10,586 bases of DNA. Origin: Gammaproteobacteria bacterium (lineage in GTDB: Bacteria; Pseudomonadota; Gammaproteobacteria; Eutrophobiales; Eutrophobiaceae). How positions within the stretch are numbered: the first letter of the stretch is position 1; each line of letters opens with the position of its first letter. Where the stretch lies: contig QNEM01000046.1 of assembly GCA_003645215.1 (NCBI GenBank), positions 1 to 10,586 of the forward strand, written 5' to 3'. A program made the translations under genes and the position numbers. Shown here piece after piece: positions 1 to 7,064 of this stretch. The notes beneath the pieces were generated by a model. That model saw only the letters and a list, made by a program, of their open reading frames with translations. It was not told the DNA's origin and did no database searches.

Positions 1-198
1 CTCTTTGCCTGTATCAATCAGATCTTCAGTCAGTGCACCAATAATGCCATTACGCCCCGCATAAACATGCCCAATCCTGTCTGCATGGCTGCGTGCTGTT
101 TGAATCACACCACAGGCCGTAGCATTGATCACAGATGTGACCCCACCTGATTGCGCATAAAATGCATTTTTCTGCTGACTTATTTCTCTTTGGCTCAT
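1..198 (-). CDS. pfp: Pyrophosphate-dependent 6-phosphofructokinase, N-terminal part
   Basis: Reading the minus strand from the ATG at 198 gives 66 uninterrupted codons running off the window edge. The product would phosphorylate fructose 6-phosphate, reversibly if PPi is the donor, in the cytoplasm. Residues 13-28 read FYAQSGGVTSVINATA, the N-terminal glycine-rich nucleotide/phosphate-binding region of the PfkA superfamily in the form I associate with PPi-dependent Pfp rather than the GGDAPGMNA form of E. coli PfkA. The diagnostic GGDD versus GGDG position lies outside the window, so PPi dependence is inferred. The gene is divergent from the M48 protease, with 172 bp between the two starts. 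A PPi-linked enzyme fits a chemolithoautotroph that also uses it in the Calvin cycle. An ATP-dependent paralogue remains possible. Confidence 0.8.
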   Translation of the reverse strand, partial: MSQREISQQKNAFYAQSGGVTSVINATACGVIQTARSHADRIGHVYAGRNGIIGALTEDLIDTGKE

Positions 199-370
199 TG
201 CACTGCCGACTCCTGAAGTTCATTACTTGTTGGAAAATATGGCTATTATTCTTGTGATAGACTCTAAAGACAAATTTATGCCTGAAAACGTGTATTTAAC
301 TTGTGAAACAGAAATACGCCTATATCTAGGATAGAGGAACTTATAAGGCAAAAATACACCCAAGATTACT

Positions 371-1816
371 GTGAAATTTAATTATTACATTCTGATATTC
401 CTGTTGCTGACAAGCAATATTCTAAATGCTGGCAACTCAATTAATTTACCGGATATCGGTGATTCTGCGGGTAGTGCCGTATCGCCGGATTTTGAACGGC
501 GCCTTGGCAAGGCTTTTATGCGTAGTATCAGACAATACGCAACCATTATTGATGACCCGGAAGTACAGGGTTATATCGAATCAATTGGCTATCGATTAGC
601 TGCCAACAGTGATGATAACAGCCTGACCTTTACTTTCTTTGTTGTTGATAGCCCGGATATCAATGCTTTTGCAGCACCTGGGGGAGTCATTGGCATAAAC
701 AGTGGCACCATCCTGAGTTCACGAACCGAAAGTGAGCTGGCAGGTGTCATAGCGCATGAAATTACCCACGTCACGCAGAGACATATGGCCAGACAATTCG
801 AACACCAGGGGCAGTTTAGCCTGGCAAGAACAGCCGCAATGCTGGGTGCAATATTAATAGCTATTGCGGATCCCCAGGCAGGGGCAGCAGCACTGGCTGT
901 TGTCACTGGTGCAACTATGCAAAACCAGATTAACTTTACCCGTGCGAATGAAGAAGAAGCGGACAGTGTCGGCATACAGCTCCTTGCTCGTTCTGGTTAC
1001 GATCCACAGGGCATGCCTGATTTTTTTGAACGATTGCAACAAAAATCGGAATATTACCAGGGCAATGCCCCTGAGTTTCTCAGAACCCACCCGCTGACGA
1101 CATCGCGTATCGCTGAGGCAAAAGCCAGGGCAGCACAGTATAAAGCAGTAAATTACAGGAACACCCCCGGTTATGAATTGGTAAGGGCAAAACTTGAGGT
1201 TAACGGTTACCAAAATGCCAGTGATGCAGTAAAGGAATACAAGTATCGTTTATCAATTACCCCCACAGAATATAAGGAGCCCATCCGCTATGGCTATGTG
1301 CTGGCATTAACAAACGCCGGGGCCTATCGCCTGGCACGTGAGCAATTAAAGGCTTTGTTTGCCAGTGACAAGGACAATATTACCTATCTGCTCGCTGCTG
1401 CAAGAGTTGAATCATATGAAGGAAATTACCGTGCAGCTATTGAAATTTTCCAGAATGCCTATCAACTGTATCCCGATTACAGGCCGCTGGTTTTTGCCTA
1501 TACAAAAGTCTTACTGGATGCCCGACAACCGCAACAGGCGCGTGAGTTGTTAAATCACTATCGCCGTCAGCAAAATCCTGACCCCATATTTTTTGACCTG
1601 CTCTCCCAGGCTGAAGCACAGAGCGGATCAATGGCAAATTCAGGGATTGCCAAAGCAGAGTATTATTATCTGACCGGTAACACCAAACTGGCCATAGACA
1701 AGCTTATTCATACACAAAGGACTGGCACTCTGGACTATTATCAAAGGGAAATCATTCTTTCAAGAGTGAGTGAACTGGAATATGAACTTGAGCTGGAAAG
1801 AAACCTCCAAATCTAG
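371..1816 (+). CDS. bepA: M48-family periplasmic metalloprotease with TPR tail, BepA-like
   Basis: The 481-residue protein matches the usual size of BepA/YfgC, a periplasmic zinc protease and chaperone acting in outer-membrane protein (LptD, BAM) quality control. Residues 1-20 form a Sec signal peptide ending LNA. The zinc site is HEITH (His129, Glu130, His133), and the third ligand is probably Glu194 in the NEEEAD motif. His240 in HPLTTSR matches the regulatory histidine-switch position known for E. coli BepA. From about residue 265 to the end the sequence is helical and TPR-like (for example 306-330, 339-364, 373-395), as in the family. The start is a GTG, chosen because it directly precedes the signal peptide; the ribosome-binding site is weak. 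A poor promoter candidate (TTGTGA 301-306, TATCTA 323-328) lies in the divergent spacer. It ends 48 bp before soxY with no visible terminator, so co-transcription is possible. Confidence 0.88.
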   Translation: MKFNYYILIFLLLTSNILNAGNSINLPDIGDSAGSAVSPDFERRLGKAFMRSIRQYATIIDDPEVQGYIESIGYRLAANSDDNSLTFTFFVVDSPDINAFAAPGGVIGINSGTILSSRTESELAGVIAHEITHVTQRHMARQFEHQGQFSLARTAAMLGAILIAIADPQAGAAALAVVTGATMQNQINFTRANEEEADSVGIQLLARSGYDPQGMPDFFERLQQKSEYYQGNAPEFLRTHPLTTSRIAEAKARAAQYKAVNYRNTPGYELVRAKLEVNGYQNASDAVKEYKYRLSITPTEYKEPIRYGYVLALTNAGAYRLAREQLKALFASDKDNITYLLAAARVESYEGNYRAAIEIFQNAYQLYPDYRPLVFAYTKVLLDARQPQQARELLNHYRRQQNPDPIFFDLLSQAEAQSGSMANSGIAKAEYYYLTGNTKLAIDKLIHTQRTGTLDYYQREIILSRVSELEYELELERNLQI

Positions 1817-1864
1817 ACAGGCGAAACTAATGTCAGCATATAACTTAAAATTATCATCAAGATT

Positions 1865-2332
1865 ATGAACATCAGGCGCAGAACATTTATTTCTTATCTG
1901 GCATCAGGTGCTGGCATCATTGTTACCGGGGTCGGTGGTTTGCTGAAACCGATCCTTGCCTTTGCCGACTGGAATGTAGATGCATTTAATGCCGAGACAG
2001 AGGCAGGTGCGCTGGTAGAATTTTTTCCAGGACTTGAAGTCACACCCAGTGATGCCATCTTTATCGGTGTGCACGATCTGGTTGAAAATGGCTCTGTGGT
2101 ACCAATCAAAGTGAACACCGATCTTCCAAATGTTGAATCTATCGCCATCCTGGTTGAAAAAAATCCGAACCCATTGATTGCAAATTTTAACCTGAGCCCT
2201 GCCTGTGCAGGTTTCGTTGCCACCAGGATTAAAGTAGGTGAACCATCAAACATTACCGCCATTGTTAAATCAGATGGCAAGTTATACAGCACAACAAAGT
2301 TCGTCGAAGTTGTTGAAGGAGGCTGTGACTGA
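1865..2332 (+). CDS. soxY: SoxY, thiosulfate-oxidation carrier subunit
   Basis: SoxY is the periplasmic subunit that carries sulfur intermediates on a C-terminal cysteine while SoxXA, SoxB and SoxCD act on them. The 155-residue protein starts with a twin-arginine signal (RRRTFI, residues 4-9), a hydrophobic stretch to about residue 33 and a likely cleavage after AFA (residues 32-34), so it is exported folded, probably with SoxZ. The body has typical SoxY features, including NPNPLIANF (100-108) and TRIKVGEPS (120-128). Two oddities: the tail reads EGGCD with Cys154 as the next-to-last residue, whereas canonical SoxY ends GGCGG; and there is an additional Cys114 in SPACAG. It overlaps soxZ by one base (TGATG). 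Identity as SoxY is secure; full activity with this tail is not proven. Confidence 0.92.
   Translation: MNIRRRTFISYLASGAGIIVTGVGGLLKPILAFADWNVDAFNAETEAGALVEFFPGLEVTPSDAIFIGVHDLVENGSVVPIKVNTDLPNVESIAILVEKNPNPLIANFNLSPACAGFVATRIKVGEPSNITAIVKSDGKLYSTTKFVEVVEGGCD
2316..2322 (+). promoter_or_regulatory. Shine-Dalgarno of soxZ inside the soxY C-terminal codons
   Basis: AAGGAGG ends nine bases before the soxZ ATG. The same bases encode Glu151-Gly152-Gly153, immediately before the sulfur-carrying Cys154 of SoxY. With the one-base stop/start overlap, this indicates translational coupling of the two subunits. Confidence 0.75.
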
Positions 2333-2646
2333 TGGCCTCCGGAATAAGAATAAGAACATCAACAAAAGATGATCTGACAACAGTTCAGGCAATCCTCAAA
2401 CACCCTATGGATACTGGCAATAGCCGTGATCCTGAAACTGATAATATGATCCCGGCATTTTTTATCGAGGCGGTCACCATATATCACGGTGACAAAGTCA
2501 TCATGACATGTGACTGGAGTCGTGCCGTTTCAAAAAATCCATATTTGTCTCTTTCTTTCACAGGCGCAAAAAAAGGCGACACTATTCGCATCAGTTGGCA
2601 AGACAGTAGCGGCAACACAGAATCAAAAGAGGCCGTGATACAATAG
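2332..2646 (+). CDS. soxZ: SoxZ, thiosulfate-oxidation carrier subunit
   Basis: SoxZ is the immunoglobulin-fold partner that forms the SoxYZ heterodimer. The 104-residue length is normal. Family landmarks are visible in order: IRIRTS at the N-terminus, HPMDTG (24-29), IPAFFIEAVT (40-49), AVSKNPYLSLSF (65-76) and GAKKGDTIRISW (78-89). It has no signal peptide or cysteine swinging arm, as expected, and probably leaves the cell together with SoxY through Tat. The start is fixed by the strong AAGGAGG site and the overlap with the soxY stop codon. No soxX, A, B, C or D gene is within view, so this is a soxYZ-only locus as far as the window shows. The next gene begins 46 bp downstream. Confidence 0.94.
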   Translation: MASGIRIRTSTKDDLTTVQAILKHPMDTGNSRDPETDNMIPAFFIEAVTIYHGDKVIMTCDWSRAVSKNPYLSLSFTGAKKGDTIRISWQDSSGNTESKEAVIQ

Positions 2647-2692
2647 CAGCCTAATTCTTTTGCTAATGTAATTTCAGGATCTATTCATCCCG

Positions 2693-3565
2693 ATGCGCAC
2701 TGTTGTAAGTTTTTTCATTCTTGTTTTTCTCATCTTGACCTTAAGTCCATTACTGGCCTATCCCATTCACCTGGTATTAGAGAATTTTGTCGATTTTTCA
2801 TTTCACAAACTGGTTAAATACACAACACTGGTTTGTGGCCTGATATTCAGTGGCCTGTATTTAAAATATAACCATATATATTCCAGAGAATCGTTTGGCT
2901 TTGGAGTGCAAAAACAGGTTTTTCTAAAAGACCTGTTCCGTGGCTTACTTGCAGGTCTTGTCTTGCTCGGACTCCTGAAAATATTTTTATTGCTGTTTGG
3001 TGTTCATCAAATCAGACCTAACCTTGAATACTTCTGGTCAAACCTGTTGCTGATTTTTATCAAGGGCATACTGACTGGGCTTGCCGTTGGTTTAGTAGAA
3101 GAAACTATTTTTCGTGGTGCCTTATTCAGCAGCCTGTATAAAAAAACCAGTGCTATCCTGGCCGTATCCCTGACCAGCCTGCTTTATGCAGCAGTACATT
3201 TTCTCAAATACAGGGAAATGCCTGAGGGAACAGAGATCACCTGGAACATCGCCCTTGAAATACTACCCAATGCACTATTCAGATTTTCAGATCCAAATAT
3301 TATTGATTATTTCCTGACCTTGCTTGTGCTCGGTATCCTGCTGTCAATGATACGCCTGCACAAGGGGAATATTGCCATGTGCATTGGTGTGCATGCCGGC
3401 ATTGTGATGGCAATGAAAGTAACGGGCAGGATCACCGAGTATGTGCCTGACAATAATTTCAACTTTCTGGTCAGTAAATATGAACATACGCTGGGATATC
3501 TGTCCTTCTTCTGGCTGCTGATTCTGGCCATTATCTACTGGCGAAAATTTTTTACACGGACGTAA
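2693..3565 (+). CDS. CPBP-family intramembrane metalloprotease (CAAX protease-like)
   Basis: This 290-residue, strongly hydrophobic protein belongs to the CPBP/Abi glutamic-type intramembrane protease family. The catalytic signature is present: Glu136-Glu137 with Arg141 in VEETIFRG, His169 in the second motif (YAAVHF), and His234 in the third (GVHAG). Probable membrane helices lie near residues 5-28, 42-58, 82-104, 115-135, 152-170, 204-220, 225-242 and 268-287. The substrate is unknown. In bacteria the family includes prenyl-protein-type proteases, bacteriocin self-immunity proteins and regulators, and nothing here selects among them. It follows soxZ by 46 bp on the same strand with a modest ribosome-binding site (AGGA near 2676) and no evident terminator between, so it may be co-transcribed without sharing its function. 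It ends in a convergent gap with tRNA-Lys. Confidence 0.85.
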   Translation: MRTVVSFFILVFLILTLSPLLAYPIHLVLENFVDFSFHKLVKYTTLVCGLIFSGLYLKYNHIYSRESFGFGVQKQVFLKDLFRGLLAGLVLLGLLKIFLLLFGVHQIRPNLEYFWSNLLLIFIKGILTGLAVGLVEETIFRGALFSSLYKKTSAILAVSLTSLLYAAVHFLKYREMPEGTEITWNIALEILPNALFRFSDPNIIDYFLTLLVLGILLSMIRLHKGNIAMCIGVHAGIVMAMKVTGRITEYVPDNNFNFLVSKYEHTLGYLSFFWLLILAIIYWRKFFTRT

Positions 3566-3577
3566 TATATGTCACGG

Positions 3578-3703
3578 GTGCATGGATGCACAGGACACCT
3601 ACATGGATGTACGACTGCAGGGATGCAGGAGGTAGAACGACTCAGGAGACAAAGTCGAGGCAGGTAGAGTAATGCAGGAGCAACTACCGAGTGACGATAG
3701 GTA
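3578..3703. repeat. Array of short intergenic hairpins between convergent genes
   Basis: The gap between the CPBP gene and tRNA-Lys is packed with small inverted repeats. GTGCAT-GG-ATGCAC (3578-3591), TACAT-GG-ATGTA (3600-3611) and CTGCA-GGGA-TGCAG (3615-3628) share a purine loop centred on GG before ATG or TG. Two more stems follow: CGACT/AGTCG (3638-3642 with 3653-3657) and GGTAG/CTACC (3663-3667 with 3684-3688). Repeated small palindromes between convergent genes are typical of dispersed intergenic repeat families, which can act as bidirectional terminators or mRNA stabilisers. A related motif occurs at 8917-8954 in this window. I cannot name the family. Confidence 0.65.
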
Positions 3704-3711
3704 AAGAAAAA

Positions 3712-3787
3712 TGGTGGGTCGTGCGCGATTCGAACGCGCGACCATCGCATTAAAAGTGCGGTGCTCTACCAGCTGAGCTAACGACCC
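3712..3787 (-). tRNA. tRNA-Lys (anticodon UUU)
   Basis: The minus strand folds as a complete 76-nt tRNA with CCA encoded. The acceptor stem GGGTCGT pairs with ACGACCC, the D-arm is GCTC/GAGC, the T-arm is GCGCG-TTCGAAT-CGCGC, and the discriminator is A followed by CCA at 3714-3712. The anticodon loop CTTTTAA places UUU at 3754-3752. The sequence closely follows E. coli tRNA-Lys in the acceptor and D arms. The top pair of the anticodon stem (C27/A43) is mismatched, but the other four pair. A T-rich stretch follows directly after the CCA on the transcribed strand (down to about 3703), a likely termination point. Confidence 0.97.
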
Positions 3788-4055
3788 ATTTCATGATGAA
3801 TTGCCCCGAAACAAGACCTGCAAACGAGGCCTCGAACCAAGACGAAGCGGCGATGATACCGAAGATTTCGCAGATGGCAATACAGACCATGGCATTTTCA
3901 CAATTTACCCCAATATAAATAATGAAAATCGTGTAAATTGCGGCTCTAATCCCCGAATTACCTGGGAATAAGGGTATAAAACTTGCTTTTATCACCGCCA
4001 CAGCCTATTTTTGCGCCATTTTACAGATACACAGGATCATCCAAGAGGAATATTT

Positions 4056-4403
4056 GTGCCAATTTACGAATACCAATGCCAGCACTGTGAACACAAGATG
4101 GAGGCAATCCAGAAGATCAGTGACAAACCGCTGAAAGACTGCCCTGAATGTAAGCAGGAAACCCTGCGCAAACTTGTTTCTGCTGCCGCCTTCAAATTAA
4201 CCGGTACAGGCTGGTACGAGACAGATTTCAAACACAATGATAGCAAGGCCAGGGACGACAAGAAGCCTGCCAATAATAACGGCAAAGAGCCGGACACCGC
4301 AGAAAAAGCGAAAGGCAAAGAGTCGGATAATTCAGGCAAGAAATCCGAATCAAAAGCAGAGACGCCAAAGAAGAAAGAGTCAGTAGCGGAAAGTTCAAAA
4401 TAA
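4056..4403 (+). CDS. FmdB-family zinc-ribbon protein
   Basis: A 115-residue protein with the FmdB (CxxC_CxxC_SSSS) zinc ribbon: Cys8, Cys11, Cys29 and Cys32 are the presumed metal ligands, followed by the family segment KLVSAAAFKLTGTGWYETDFK (39-59). The GTG at 4056 is preferred over the ATG at 4011, because it yields the family's usual MPIYEYQC start and has AAGAGG eight bases upstream. From about residue 61 the protein is a highly charged, low-complexity tail rich in Lys, Glu, Ser and Asp, probably disordered. The family's biochemical role is poorly defined (named after a putative regulator of formamidase genes). The gene sits 16 bp upstream of the DUF502 gene in the common gammaproteobacterial order fmdB-DUF502-aspS. 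The 268 bp between tRNA-Lys and this gene must hold promoters for both, but I found no convincing pair of boxes. Confidence 0.88.
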   Translation: MPIYEYQCQHCEHKMEAIQKISDKPLKDCPECKQETLRKLVSAAAFKLTGTGWYETDFKHNDSKARDDKKPANNNGKEPDTAEKAKGKESDNSGKKSESKAETPKKKESVAESSK

Positions 4404-4419
4404 GCAGGTGACTGACTAA

Positions 4420-5049
4420 ATGCGTCTATTACGCAAATACCTTATCGCCGGGCTCCTGGTCTGGCTGCCATTGGCCGCAACAGTTATTGTCATCAAGCTG
4501 CTGATCGAGCTGCTTAATAAAACAATTTTGCTGTTTCCTCCCGAATTGCAACCCGAGACCCTGTTCGGCATCTCTATCCCGGGCTTCGGTATTATTATCG
4601 GCTTCCTGATCCTGATATTAACCGGTGTCTTTGCTGCTAATCTGTTTGGAAGAAAGCTGGTAGGGTTCTGGGAGGCCATTCTTGGGCGTATTCCCCTGGT
4701 TCGCACTATATACAGCAGTGTCAAACAGGTGCTCGAAACCCTGTTCACCTCAAATAGCGAGTCCTTCAGACGCGTGGTATTGATTGAATATCCACGCAAG
4801 GATATCTGGAGCCTGGGGTTTCAGACCAACGAAGCACTAACAGCTGCCAAAGAGGCCTCAGGGAGAGATCTGATTTCGGTATTTGTGCCGACAACCCCTA
4901 ACCCGACATCCGGCTTTATTATTATGCTGCCTGCAGAAGATATTACCCAGCTGGATATTTCCGTTGAAGATGGCTTCAAATTTATCATTTCCATGGGTGT
5001 CATTGTCCCGAAGGGGTCGAGCACGGATTTTTCCCAAAAAGAAGTCTGA
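4420..5049 (+). CDS. DUF502-family inner-membrane protein
   Basis: This 209-residue protein has the family's usual length and features. There are two N-terminal membrane helices (about residues 8-30 and 53-76) separated by a short proline-containing loop, then the signature stretch GRIPLVRTIYSSVKQ (89-103), and a soluble C-terminal domain with VFVPTTPNPTSGF (154-166). The function of the family is not established. It follows fmdB by 16 bp, almost certainly in the same transcript, and precedes aspS by 171 bp. The start is supported by a purine-rich AGCAGGTGA segment upstream and by the basic MRLLRKY N-terminus that precedes the first helix. Confidence 0.88.
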   Translation: MRLLRKYLIAGLLVWLPLAATVIVIKLLIELLNKTILLFPPELQPETLFGISIPGFGIIIGFLILILTGVFAANLFGRKLVGFWEAILGRIPLVRTIYSSVKQVLETLFTSNSESFRRVVLIEYPRKDIWSLGFQTNEALTAAKEASGRDLISVFVPTTPNPTSGFIIMLPAEDITQLDISVEDGFKFIISMGVIVPKGSSTDFSQKEV

Positions 5050-5121
5050 AAATCGGCTCCAGTAGTACTCCCGGAGCACCCGAACTTATGCCCTAACTGC
5101 CTGAAAATGCGGGCTCTGGAC

Positions 5122-5150
5122 TTGCGTAAAATCCCGTCGATCCGTAAGAT
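5122..5150 (+). promoter_or_regulatory. Candidate sigma-70 promoter for aspS
   Basis: TTGCGT (5122-5127) and TAAGAT (5145-5150) are separated by exactly 17 bp, in the 171-bp gap ahead of aspS. The -35 matches the consensus only in TTG and the -10 in four of six bases, so this is a candidate only. It would give a leader of about 60-65 nt. Confidence 0.35.
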
Positions 5151-5220
5151 GCCCTGCTCTGTGCACGGGCCTTTGATTTAAAAACAATTTCACGAAAAAA
5201 ATATCAGGATAAGTATCAGT

Positions 5221-7020
5221 ATGCGTAGTCATTATTGTGGTCATTTAAACACTTCTCACCTCGATCAGGAGATCACCCTGTGTGGCTGGGTACATCGCCG
5301 CCGGGATCATGGTGGTGTAATCTTTATCGACCTGCGTGATCGCGAAGGCCTGGCCCAGATTGTATTTGATCCGGATCGTGCCGAATCTTTTGCCATTGCT
5401 GATGCCGTGCGTAATGAATATGTCTTAAAGATCACCGGTAAGGTGCGTAACCGCCCGGAAGGTACTATCAACCCTGATTTGCCTACTGGCGAGATAGAAG
5501 TGTTGGGTTATGAAATCGAAATACTGAATAGCGCCAAGACGCCGCCTTTACAAATGGATGATGATAATGTCCATGATGATGTAAAACTAAAATATCGTTA
5601 TGTCGATTTGCGACGGAGCGAGATGCAAAGAAACATGAAATTACGCGCAGAGATTACCAGGGCCATGCGTAGTTTCCTCGACGACAACGGCTTTCTGGAA
5701 ATTGAAACACCGATGTTGACCCGCGCAACACCGGAAGGCGCACGAGATTACCTGGTGCCCAGTCGAACCCATCCCGGACAATTCTTTGCCCTGCCACAAT
5801 CACCACAACTATTTAAACAGTTGTTAATGATGTCCGGCATGGATCGTTATTATCAGATCGTTCGCTGCTTCCGTGACGAAGATCTGCGCGCAGACAGACA
5901 ACCGGAATTTACCCAGCTTGATATCGAAACTTCTTTTATGGATGAAGAAGCGATCATGGCCATCATGGAAAAAATGATGATTACCCTGTTCAAGGATGCA
6001 CTGGATATTGACCTGCCTTCACCTATCCCACGCATCACTTATGCCGATGCCATGCATCGTTTCGGTACGGATCGTCCAGACTTTCGTAACCCCTTAGAAC
6101 TGGTGGATGTCTCTGATGTTATGGCAGAGGTTGAATTCAAGGTCTTCTCCGGACCGGCAAAAATGGATAATGGTCGTGTCGCTGCATTGAGATTGCCCGC
6201 AGGCAGTGAACTGTCCCGTAAAGATATAGATGGTTACACAGACTTTGTCGCCAACTACGGCGCCAAAGGTCTTGCTTATATCAAGGTCAACGATGTGGCC
6301 GCCGGTACAGAGGGACTACAATCTCCAATCCTGAAATTTCTGCCAGATAATGTGGTTGCAACCATCATCGAACGCACACAGGCAGAAAATGGTGACCTGA
6401 TCTTCTTCGGTGCAGACAAAACCAGGATTGTAAACGATGCGCTGGGCGCACTACGCGACAAACTGGCAGAGGATAGAAATTTATATACAAGTGAGTGGCA
6501 ACCGGTTTGGGTGGTTGATTTCCCCATGTTCGATTATAACGAAGATGAAAAACGCTGGGACGCACTACATCACCCATTCACCGCACCGCACGTTGATGAA
6601 ATATCAGAACTTGAAGCCGATCCGGGCAATGCCCTGTCACGTGCTTATGATATGGTCTTGAATGGCACTGAGCTAGGTGGTGGCTCGATTCGTATCCATA
6701 AACCTGAAATGCAAAGAAGCGTATTGAAACTTCTTGGCATTGAAGATCAGGAAGCTGATGATAAATTCGGATTCCTTATTAATGCACTGGATTACGGTTG
6801 TCCTCCACACGGTGGCATCGCCTTCGGACTAGACCGTTTGATCATGCTTATGGTCGGTGCCGATTCGATACGTGACGTCATCGCATTTCCAAAAACACAG
6901 ACAGCAGCTTGTCTGCTGACCGAAGCCCCGACACCCGCTTCACCAAGGCAGTTAAAAGAGTTGGGGATCAAACTAGCTAAGCCCGCAAAAGAAGAAGAAT
7001 CAAAACCAGCAGCAGAATAA
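5221..7020 (+). CDS. aspS: Aspartyl-tRNA synthetase, bacterial type, probably non-discriminating
   Basis: This class IIb synthetase attaches Asp to tRNA-Asp in the cytoplasm. The 599 residues comprise the N-terminal OB-fold anticodon-binding domain (about 1-105), the catalytic core (about 130-270 and 420-570), and the bacterial GAD insertion between them (about 285-410). Class II motif 2 is visible as FRDEDLRADRQPEF (217-230) and motif 3 as GGIAFGLDRL (531-540, Arg539). In the anticodon domain His30 (RRRDHGG) and Gly81 (RPEGTIN) match the residues linked to tRNA-Asn recognition in Pseudomonas aeruginosa AspRS, whereas E. coli has Leu and Lys there. The enzyme may therefore also make Asp-tRNA-Asn for GatCAB amidation. 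AGGATAAG supplies the ribosome-binding site. The last 15 or so residues are a charged, alanine-rich tail. Confidence 0.97.
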   Translation: MRSHYCGHLNTSHLDQEITLCGWVHRRRDHGGVIFIDLRDREGLAQIVFDPDRAESFAIADAVRNEYVLKITGKVRNRPEGTINPDLPTGEIEVLGYEIEILNSAKTPPLQMDDDNVHDDVKLKYRYVDLRRSEMQRNMKLRAEITRAMRSFLDDNGFLEIETPMLTRATPEGARDYLVPSRTHPGQFFALPQSPQLFKQLLMMSGMDRYYQIVRCFRDEDLRADRQPEFTQLDIETSFMDEEAIMAIMEKMMITLFKDALDIDLPSPIPRITYADAMHRFGTDRPDFRNPLELVDVSDVMAEVEFKVFSGPAKMDNGRVAALRLPAGSELSRKDIDGYTDFVANYGAKGLAYIKVNDVAAGTEGLQSPILKFLPDNVVATIIERTQAENGDLIFFGADKTRIVNDALGALRDKLAEDRNLYTSEWQPVWVVDFPMFDYNEDEKRWDALHHPFTAPHVDEISELEADPGNALSRAYDMVLNGTELGGGSIRIHKPEMQRSVLKLLGIEDQEADDKFGFLINALDYGCPPHGGIAFGLDRLIMLMVGADSIRDVIAFPKTQTAACLLTEAPTPASPRQLKELGIKLAKPAKEEESKPAAE

Positions 7021-7064
7021 ACACTATACTTCAGTCAGACAGCACTAGTTTGATAGATTGAGTT

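Noticed and set aside
589..1213. Long minus-strand frames opposite the M48 protease gene
   Set aside because: The plus strand encodes a complete protease with catalytic motifs; the opposing frames are shadows with improbable composition.
3578..3703. Possible CRISPR array
   Set aside because: The units are short palindromes with changing stem bases and irregular spacing, not identical direct repeats with unique spacers.
3535..4001. Two minus-strand frames (3535-3750 and 3750-4001) in the tRNA region
   Set aside because: Both read through the tRNA-Lys gene in protein frames (for example WVVSSAGRAPHF and MRWSRVRIAHDPP), a familiar artefact of translating tRNA genes.
4011..4055. ATG at 4011 as the start of the FmdB-family gene
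   Set aside because: It adds 15 residues before the conserved PIYEYQC start and has no good ribosome-binding site; the GTG at 4056 has AAGAGG at proper spacing.
3788..4055. Promoters for tRNA-Lys and fmdB in the divergent gap
   Set aside because: TATAAA at 3975-3980 and several TTTACA/TTGTGA-like boxes exist on either strand, but none pairs with a partner box at 16-18 bp, so no promoter was called.
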